From Methanomassiliicoccaceae archaeon UBA113 (GTDB lineage Archaea; Thermoplasmatota; Thermoplasmata; Methanomassiliicoccales; Methanomethylophilaceae), in assembly GCA_002506175.1 (NCBI GenBank), contig DAXB01000042.1, forward strand, positions 1-56,236: a stretch of 56,236 bases of DNA, in the 5' to 3' direction. The stretch's first letter is position 1; each line of letters opens with the position of its first letter. Below the pieces are notes generated by a model, which saw only the letters and a list, made by a program, of their open reading frames with translations, was not told the origin of the DNA and made no database searches. This document shows positions 51,096 through 56,236 of this stretch, in pieces. A program made the position numbers and the translations under genes.

Positions 51096-52862
51096 ATGCT
51101 CTATTCCGAGTTAGCGGACACTTTCGACAGGCTAGAGGCCACCGGCAGCCGTCTCGAGATGACTGACATCCTGGCCGATTTCATACGTGGAGTCGATAGG
51201 TCCGAGCTCAGGAACATAATCTATCTCTCGCAGGGGAAGCTCCATCCCGATTTCATCGCGAAGGAGCTGGGGATGGCCGACAAGCTCGTTCTCAAAGCCA
51301 TCTCGTTCACATCTGGTGCACCGGAATCCAAGGCCGAGGAGCTTTGGATCAAGACCGGGGATCCCGGGGAGGTCGCTGAGAAGCTCATCTCCAAGAAGAA
51401 GCAGATGACGCTTTTCGCCGAGGAACTCACCGTGGACAGGGTCTTCAAGGGACTGACGGCCATCCAGGATGCCGAAGGAAAGGATTCCCAGGACAAGAAG
51501 ATGAAGCTTCTTGCCAACATGCTCCACGATTCCGGACCGATAGAAGCGCGTTATCTGTGCAGGATCGTCACCGGAAGGATGAGGGTCGGAGCGGGGGATA
51601 TGACCATACTCGATGCCTTGGCCCTGGCGTTCGCCACCAAGGAGGACAGGCCCGTCATAGAGAGGGCATTCAACGTCACATGCGACATCGGTTACGTCGC
51701 GGAGACTATCGCAGAGGGAGGTATGGAGGCCATCAACAAGATCGGCGTCTCCATAGAGAACCCCATCAAGGTAATGCTCGCGGAGCGTCTGCCGTCGGTG
51801 GCCGAGGTAGTCGCCAAGATGGGCGGGAGCTGCGCAATGGAGTACAAGTACGACGGAATCAGGGTGCAGGCCCACGTAGGGAAGGATTCCGTGAAGCTCT
51901 ACTCCAGGAGATGGGAGGACTTGACAACCAATTTCCCAGATATAGCCGAGGCTCTGAGGGCCAGATGCAAGGCCGGAGAGGTCATCATCGAGGGAGAGTG
52001 CGTCGCGGTGGACCCGGAGACAGGGTTCATGCTGCCGTTCCAGGCCGTCACCCACAGGAGGAAGAAGCACGGTATGGACGAGGCCGTCAAGGAGATCAGC
52101 GTCCGCATATTCATGTTCGATATCCTCTACCGTGACGGAGAGGATATGACAAACAGGCCGTACCTGGAGCGCAGGTCGGAGCTTGAGTCCACTTTCGACA
52201 TAGGGGACAAGGTCCAGATGACTACGATGAGGCTCGTGAACAGCTCGGAGGAGGGCGAGGAGTTCTTCGCAAACGCCATCGCGGCGAGGTGCGAGGGTAT
52301 AATGGCTAAGTCCACGTCCCAGGATTCTATCTACAGAGCCGGTTCCAGAGGATTCCTCTGGATCAAGTACAAGAAGGATTACCAGCAGGCCCTTACGGAT
52401 TCTTTCGATCTCGCGGTGGTCGGAGCATTCTACGGGATGGGGAAGAGGGCCGGGAAGTACGGTGCGTTGCTGATGGCGGCATTCAATTCCGATTCCGGGA
52501 AGTTCGAGACCGTCTGCAAGTTGGGTACGGGTTTCGACGATGCCTTTCTGGATTCCATGCCTGAGATGCTGAACTCCGGGCTGTCAGATAAGAAGCCCAA
52601 AACAGTGGAGGCCGAGATGGTTCCGGATGTATGGTTCCAGCCATCTGTCGTATTGGAGGTCGTCGCAGCCGAGATAACGCTCAGCCCGATACACACGGCC
52701 GCAAGGGATGTCCTCAAGGAAGGATCGGGTCTCGGCATAAGGTTCCCCAGATTCACCGGCCGTGTCAGGGATGACAAGTCCCCGGAGCAGTGCACGACCG
52801 TCGGAGAGATAATCGAGATGTTCGAGATGCAGGCCCACGATTCCGACGGTCTTTCCGAGTGA
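51096..52862 (+). CDS. lig: ATP-dependent DNA ligase (archaeal type)
   Basis: A 588-residue replicative ligase. The N-terminal DNA-binding domain spans about 1-215. The nucleotidyl-transfer lysine is in MEYKYDGIRVQAH (motif I, K-x-D-G), with motif III FMFDILYRDG, motif IV EGIMAKS, and motif V LWIKYKKDY. The OB-fold C-terminus ends in GIRFPRFTGRVRDDKSPE. It uses ATP to seal nicks, as in Okazaki fragment joining. A TATA-like ATTATTATTATACG lies about 25-30 bases upstream. Confidence 0.95.
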   Translation: MLYSELADTFDRLEATGSRLEMTDILADFIRGVDRSELRNIIYLSQGKLHPDFIAKELGMADKLVLKAISFTSGAPESKAEELWIKTGDPGEVAEKLISKKKQMTLFAEELTVDRVFKGLTAIQDAEGKDSQDKKMKLLANMLHDSGPIEARYLCRIVTGRMRVGAGDMTILDALALAFATKEDRPVIERAFNVTCDIGYVAETIAEGGMEAINKIGVSIENPIKVMLAERLPSVAEVVAKMGGSCAMEYKYDGIRVQAHVGKDSVKLYSRRWEDLTTNFPDIAEALRARCKAGEVIIEGECVAVDPETGFMLPFQAVTHRRKKHGMDEAVKEISVRIFMFDILYRDGEDMTNRPYLERRSELESTFDIGDKVQMTTMRLVNSSEEGEEFFANAIAARCEGIMAKSTSQDSIYRAGSRGFLWIKYKKDYQQALTDSFDLAVVGAFYGMGKRAGKYGALLMAAFNSDSGKFETVCKLGTGFDDAFLDSMPEMLNSGLSDKKPKTVEAEMVPDVWFQPSVVLEVVAAEITLSPIHTAARDVLKEGSGLGIRFPRFTGRVRDDKSPEQCTTVGEIIEMFEMQAHDSDGLSE

Positions 52863-52909
52863 AAGTTCCCGTCCGGTTCCTGATTAGATGCCTCCCCATT
52901 ATCCTTTGT

Positions 52910-52967
52910 TTGTCCCTAGGGTTATGCATATGTCCCGTCAGAGACACCCTAGCCCCCCTAGGGACAA
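52910..52967 (+). promoter_or_regulatory. Inverted repeat upstream of the MgtA-type ATPase
   Basis: TTGTCCCTAGGG (52910-52921) and CCCTAGGGACAA (52956-52967) are exact inverted repeats; each arm also contains the self-palindrome CCCTAGGG. The block ends about nine bases before the TATA box GTTTTTATAGGG (52976-52987). The placement fits binding of a regulator just upstream of the promoter. Confidence 0.65.
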
Positions 52968-53010
52968 TCGAAGGGGTTTTTATAGGGACAGTTTTAAGAA
53001 TAGAAATCAA

Positions 53011-55824
53011 ATGGACTCTTTCGTGGTAATGGGTTCGTTTACTCCGGAACAAAGAATGAAGCTTGCCGCATCTACAGATGTGGAAAGCGTCATAGAACAA
53101 TACGGTAGCAGGCCTGAGGGTCACTACAATGAGGAACTGACAACCTCCCGTATCCAGTACGGTGAGAACATAGTGTCTGATCACAACACTCATGTAATCC
53201 TGAAGAGACTGTATCACGCATTTGTAAACGTGTTTATAATCACTTTAGCAATCATCGACGTCCTTTGGATGATCCTTGATCCAGATATTATCTATTTCAT
53301 CATCCTGACCACGCTTATCCTGGTCAGTGGAACCATGACTTTCATCCAGGAGACGCGCAGCAGCAAAGCGGCGTCCAAGCTTGTCAACATGGTTACCACC
53401 ATCATCACGGTCCGCCGTGAGAATGTGGAGATCGAAGTCGACTCCTGCGACCTCGTCGTGGGAGATATCCTGATCCTCGATACGGGAGATGTCATCCCCG
53501 CCGATGTCAGGATAATAAAATCTCATCACTTGAAGGTAGACCAGTCCGCCCTTACGGGAGAGTCTGAGGCTGCCACCAAGTACTCGGAGCCTGTACAGTG
53601 CGAGGGTAACATTCTCGAGTGCAACAATCTTGCATTCATGGGTACCAGCGTCATGGAGGGCTCGGCTGAAGCTATCGTAATCGCCGTGGGTGACGACACA
53701 GTCATCGGTTCAATGGCCGAGAAACTGTCCGCCAAGAAAACTAAGACAACATACGACAAGGGAAGCAAGGCCATCGTGATGGTCCTCCTGAAGCTCATGT
53801 TCTACATGGTGCCCCCTGTCTTCATAATAATGCTCATCAAGGCCTACCTCAACAACGGATGCTTCCTCTTCGAGGATGTCATGGAGGCAATAATCTTCGC
53901 CATCACATTGGCGATCGGATTGATGCCGGAGATGCTGGCCACTATAGTGTCGACCAACCTCGCGAAAGGTGCCATCGACATGTCGAAGAAGAAGGTAATC
54001 GTGAAGGATGTCAACTCCATCCAGAATTTTGGAGCAATGGATGTCCTGTGTTCCGACAAGACCGGAACCCTTACCGAGAACAGGATCTCGGTCGAGTCCT
54101 GCAGCGACATGTACGGCAACCCGAGCGAGTTCGTTCAGAAGCTCACATGCATCAACTCCATGAAGCTGACATCCGCAACCAACCAGATCGACTGGGCAAT
54201 CCAGGAGTATGCGGTTGATAACAGGATATCCGAGGAGATCGACGACATGGAGTTTGTCGGCGACGTCCCCTTCGACTTCGTGAGGAGAAGGACCACGACC
54301 GTCGTCAAATTCAGTCCGGAAACGAACATCCTGGTCACCAAAGGAGCTACGCCCGAGATACTCGCAATCGCCGACAGGTACATCGACGAGAAGGGCGACA
54401 TCGGAGACTTGAACGAGGATGTGGTCAGCAAGGTCATGGGACTCGTCGAGTGGTACAGCCGCAAGGGAATGCGCGTCCTGGGTGTGGCTTACAAGAACGT
54501 CGTACCCGGCCAGACCGAGTTCACCCCGGCGGACGAGTGCAACCTCATATTCGCAGGTTTCGTCGTGTTCACAGATCCCGTGAAGAGGTCCGCGAAGAAG
54601 GCTATCAGCGATCTGAACGAATACGGAATCAAAGTCAAGGTCCTCACAGGGGATAACGAGTTCGTTACGAATTATGTCTGCAACGAAATCGGAGTCAAAT
54701 GCGGAATCAAGGAGATGGACATCTCCAACGTCGACGAGCTCGACGGAAAGCACATTATGACCGGACCCATGGTCGACGAACTCTCCGATGAGGAGCTGCA
54801 GAAGGCCGTGGAGGTCACCGATGTGTTCGTAAGGCTTACGCCTGACAACAAATCCCGTATCGTGCTGGCGCTTCGTGCAAACGGCCACTGCGTCGGACTG
54901 ATGGGTGACGGAATCAACGATGTCCTCGCCATGAAGAACGCTGATGTCAGCATTTCCGTCGACACCGCTACCGATATCGCGAAGGAGACCGCCAACATGA
55001 TCCTCCTCGAGAAGGACCTCGGAATCCTCAAGGACGGAGCGATCGAGGGAAGGAAGGTCTATGTGAACACCATCAAGTATGTGAAGATGATCGGATCGAT
55101 CAACTTCGGATACATGTTCTCGCTGATTCTCGCTACCATCCTGTTCAACTTCGAACCGATGGGTGCGCTGATGATCCTGATCTTCAACCTGGTCAACGAC
55201 TTCGCATGCATGTTCATCCCGTGGGATAATGTAGAAGACCAGTTCGTCAGGGAACCAAGGAAATGGGACACAATCAACCTGAAGCAGGTCATGTTCCACT
55301 ACGGACCGATGTGCCCGCTGACAGATATCATGACCTGGATCTTCATGATCTTCGTCGTGTTCGGATCTATGAACGCCACCATGCTCCTCAATGCGGACGG
55401 GCTGATGCCTGAGTTCGCATCCCAATACAACAATATCGGGGAGATGATCCTTGCAAGGGAGAATCTCTCCGGAACCAACGCGGAGGCATGGTTCCAGGCT
55501 ATCTGGTGCATCGAGCAGTATTGGATGCAGGTATGGGCGATCCACATAGTGCGTACCAACAAGCTGCCGTTCTTCCAGGCATGGTCCTCAAGGATCATCG
55601 TGGTCACTACGATACTCGCTCTGATCGTCGGAACGGTACTTCCGTTCACCGGACCTCTCTGGGCAGGAATCTCGGACTTCCCGATGGAGATCTTCCAGAG
55701 CGGATTCTTCTCGGTGGTCGGAACATTCATGATCTGGATGCCAATCATCGCGTGCGTGTACTTCTTCGGTGCACACCTGGTCAAGAAGCGGATGCTGAAG
55801 ACGCATGGGTACTTCGCCTGTTAA
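53011..55824 (+). CDS. mgtA: Mg2+-importing P-type ATPase (MgtA/MgtB type)
   Basis: A 937-residue P-type ATPase of the P3B magnesium group. Phosphorylation site: DVLCSDKTGTLTEN; actuator loop: DQSALTGESEAATK; hinge: GLMGDGINDVLAMKNADV. The stretch GLMPEMLATIVSTNLAKGAI with VIVKDVNSIQNFGAMD is characteristic of MgtA/MgtB. About ten helices are visible. I used the ATG at 53011, about 27 bases after the TATA box. The frame is open upstream through the inverted repeats, but that part is non-coding. A perfect hairpin terminator follows. Confidence 0.93.
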   Translation: MDSFVVMGSFTPEQRMKLAASTDVESVIEQYGSRPEGHYNEELTTSRIQYGENIVSDHNTHVILKRLYHAFVNVFIITLAIIDVLWMILDPDIIYFIILTTLILVSGTMTFIQETRSSKAASKLVNMVTTIITVRRENVEIEVDSCDLVVGDILILDTGDVIPADVRIIKSHHLKVDQSALTGESEAATKYSEPVQCEGNILECNNLAFMGTSVMEGSAEAIVIAVGDDTVIGSMAEKLSAKKTKTTYDKGSKAIVMVLLKLMFYMVPPVFIIMLIKAYLNNGCFLFEDVMEAIIFAITLAIGLMPEMLATIVSTNLAKGAIDMSKKKVIVKDVNSIQNFGAMDVLCSDKTGTLTENRISVESCSDMYGNPSEFVQKLTCINSMKLTSATNQIDWAIQEYAVDNRISEEIDDMEFVGDVPFDFVRRRTTTVVKFSPETNILVTKGATPEILAIADRYIDEKGDIGDLNEDVVSKVMGLVEWYSRKGMRVLGVAYKNVVPGQTEFTPADECNLIFAGFVVFTDPVKRSAKKAISDLNEYGIKVKVLTGDNEFVTNYVCNEIGVKCGIKEMDISNVDELDGKHIMTGPMVDELSDEELQKAVEVTDVFVRLTPDNKSRIVLALRANGHCVGLMGDGINDVLAMKNADVSISVDTATDIAKETANMILLEKDLGILKDGAIEGRKVYVNTIKYVKMIGSINFGYMFSLILATILFNFEPMGALMILIFNLVNDFACMFIPWDNVEDQFVREPRKWDTINLKQVMFHYGPMCPLTDIMTWIFMIFVVFGSMNATMLLNADGLMPEFASQYNNIGEMILARENLSGTNAEAWFQAIWCIEQYWMQVWAIHIVRTNKLPFFQAWSSRIIVVTTILALIVGTVLPFTGPLWAGISDFPMEIFQSGFFSVVGTFMIWMPIIACVYFFGAHLVKKRMLKTHGYFAC

Positions 55825-55839
55825 CGCGGAAACAATTTA

Positions 55840-55858
55840 GCCGGGGACATTCCCCGGC
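55840..55858 (+). terminator. Terminator after the MgtA-type ATPase
   Basis: GCCGGGGA-CAT-TCCCCGGC followed by AACTTTTATTATC, sixteen bases after the stop. Confidence 0.8.
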
Positions 55859-55892
55859 AACTTTTATTATCGCCTGAGGGTTTCCTCGGGTC

Positions 55893-56123
55893 ATGCTATC
55901 ATTGGAGCTGGTCGTGGATTATCCCGATTCTAAGACTGCCGAAGCCGTCATGAAGGCATTGGATCCGGACAACGGGGGTTATGTGAAGTCTGTGATTTCC
56001 GGAAACGTCATCACATTCAGTATTGAAGCATCCAATGCGGGCACCATGAGGAACACCGCGGACGATCTGATGGCCTGTCTCAAGACGGCCGAGGAAGCCA
56101 TTGGCATAACAGCATCCCACTAA
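55893..56123 (+). CDS. KEOPS complex subunit Pcc1
   Basis: A 76-residue protein fitting Pcc1, the small dimeric subunit of KEOPS, which makes t6A37 on ANN-decoding tRNAs. The sequence has the expected two-helix, three-strand pattern: LELVVDYPDSKTAEAVMKAL, DPDNGG, then VISGNVITFSIEASNAGTMRNTADDLMACLKTAEE. Stop TAA. tRNA-Pro follows 33 bases later. Confidence 0.87.
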   Translation: MLSLELVVDYPDSKTAEAVMKALDPDNGGYVKSVISGNVITFSIEASNAGTMRNTADDLMACLKTAEEAIGITASH

Positions 56124-56156
56124 GATTATATCCAAGGATTAATTCTCCTACTTTGT

Positions 56157-56229
56157 GGGCCCTTGGGGTAGCTTGGTATCCTTGTGGCTTCGGGAGCCAC
56201 TGACTCCGGTTCAAATCCGGGGGGGCCCA
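56157..56229 (+). tRNA. tRNA-Pro (anticodon CGG)
   Basis: Acceptor GGGCCCT/GGGGCCC with discriminator A and no encoded CCA; anticodon stem GTGGC/GCCAC with loop TTCGGGA (anticodon CGG); T stem TCCGG/CCGGG with loop TTCAAAT. A TATA-like GATTATATCC (about 56124) lies about 30 bases upstream. Confidence 0.95.
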
Positions 56230-56236
56230 CTCATAT

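Noticed and set aside
53710..55545. A 611-codon open frame opposite mgtA
   Set aside because: Rich in His and Asp with no domain; it is the antisense shadow of the ATPase, whose motifs are complete.
1..56236. CRISPR array or insertion sequence
   Set aside because: No regular repeat-spacer pattern and no transposase gene was seen; the only repeats are those listed.

Overview
The window reads as a stretch of archaeal chromosome. The core genes are archaeal: RNA polymerase subunit L, TruD, ABCE1, diphthine synthase, Trm5, Pcc1 of KEOPS, an archaeal-type DNA ligase, a Hef-like helicase, archaeal MetRS and an ADP-forming acetyl-CoA synthetase. Many genes start 20-35 bases after a TATA box with little or no leader. 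The two subunits of phosphomevalonate dehydratase (aconitase X) point to the archaeal mevalonate route. I read about 55 intact genes and none stops at TAG; most stop at TGA and the rest at TAA. One gene is kept open only if two in-frame TAG codons are read through. Together this suggests a pyrrolysine-using Thermoplasmatota archaeon, most likely of the Methanomassiliicoccales. That placement is inference, because no mcr, mtt or pyl gene lies in the window.

Layout. 1-2.9 kb: a coiled-coil Rad50/YhaN-type ATPase (cut by the edge), TruD and RpoL. 2.9-6.3 kb: an AAA ATPase with a DUF4143-type C-terminus and tandem repeats at its promoter, then phosphomevalonate dehydratase, whose small subunit carries an extra Nudix domain. 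6.4-12.8 kb: a PQ-loop membrane protein, a Sel1-repeat protein, a tiny membrane protein, a phosphatase/ThpR pair and three pilin-like membrane proteins. 12.7-16.2 kb: SufS, PyrD-PyrK, a TPR protein and tRNA-Cys. 16.3-17.6 kb: a second DUF4143-type ATPase bounded at both ends by a near-identical 34-base palindrome. 17.7-29.2 kb: PHP proteins, MetRS, MATE, ABCE1, a CDF transporter, an MFS transporter and cysteine synthase. 29.2-32 kb: a radical-SAM/SPASM enzyme preceded by a cysteine-rich precursor-like peptide, with a DUF5685 protein divergent to them. 32-38.3 kb: housekeeping genes and tRNA-Ile. 38.3-44.3 kb: a metal- or corrinoid-type ABC importer with unusual architecture, plus three copies of a 17-base palindrome at its promoters. 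44.4-56.2 kb: DphB, Acd, the double-amber gene, AhpD-like and HesB-like proteins, Hef-like helicase, DNA ligase, an MgtA-type ATPase with an inverted repeat at its promoter, Pcc1 and tRNA-Pro.

The strongest candidates for something new are: (1) the two-amber gene at 47863-48558, probably a degenerate metallopeptidase-like protein with two pyrrolysines; (2) the putative archaeal RiPP operon at 29223-30711, with an 11-cysteine core after a Gly-Gly and a hairpin between peptide and enzyme genes; (3) the importer at 38346-44267, where a beta-propeller is fused to a FecCD permease, three proteins share a DUF4430-like domain, and the promoters share a palindromic operator; (4) the palindrome-bounded ATPase cassette beside tRNA-Cys.
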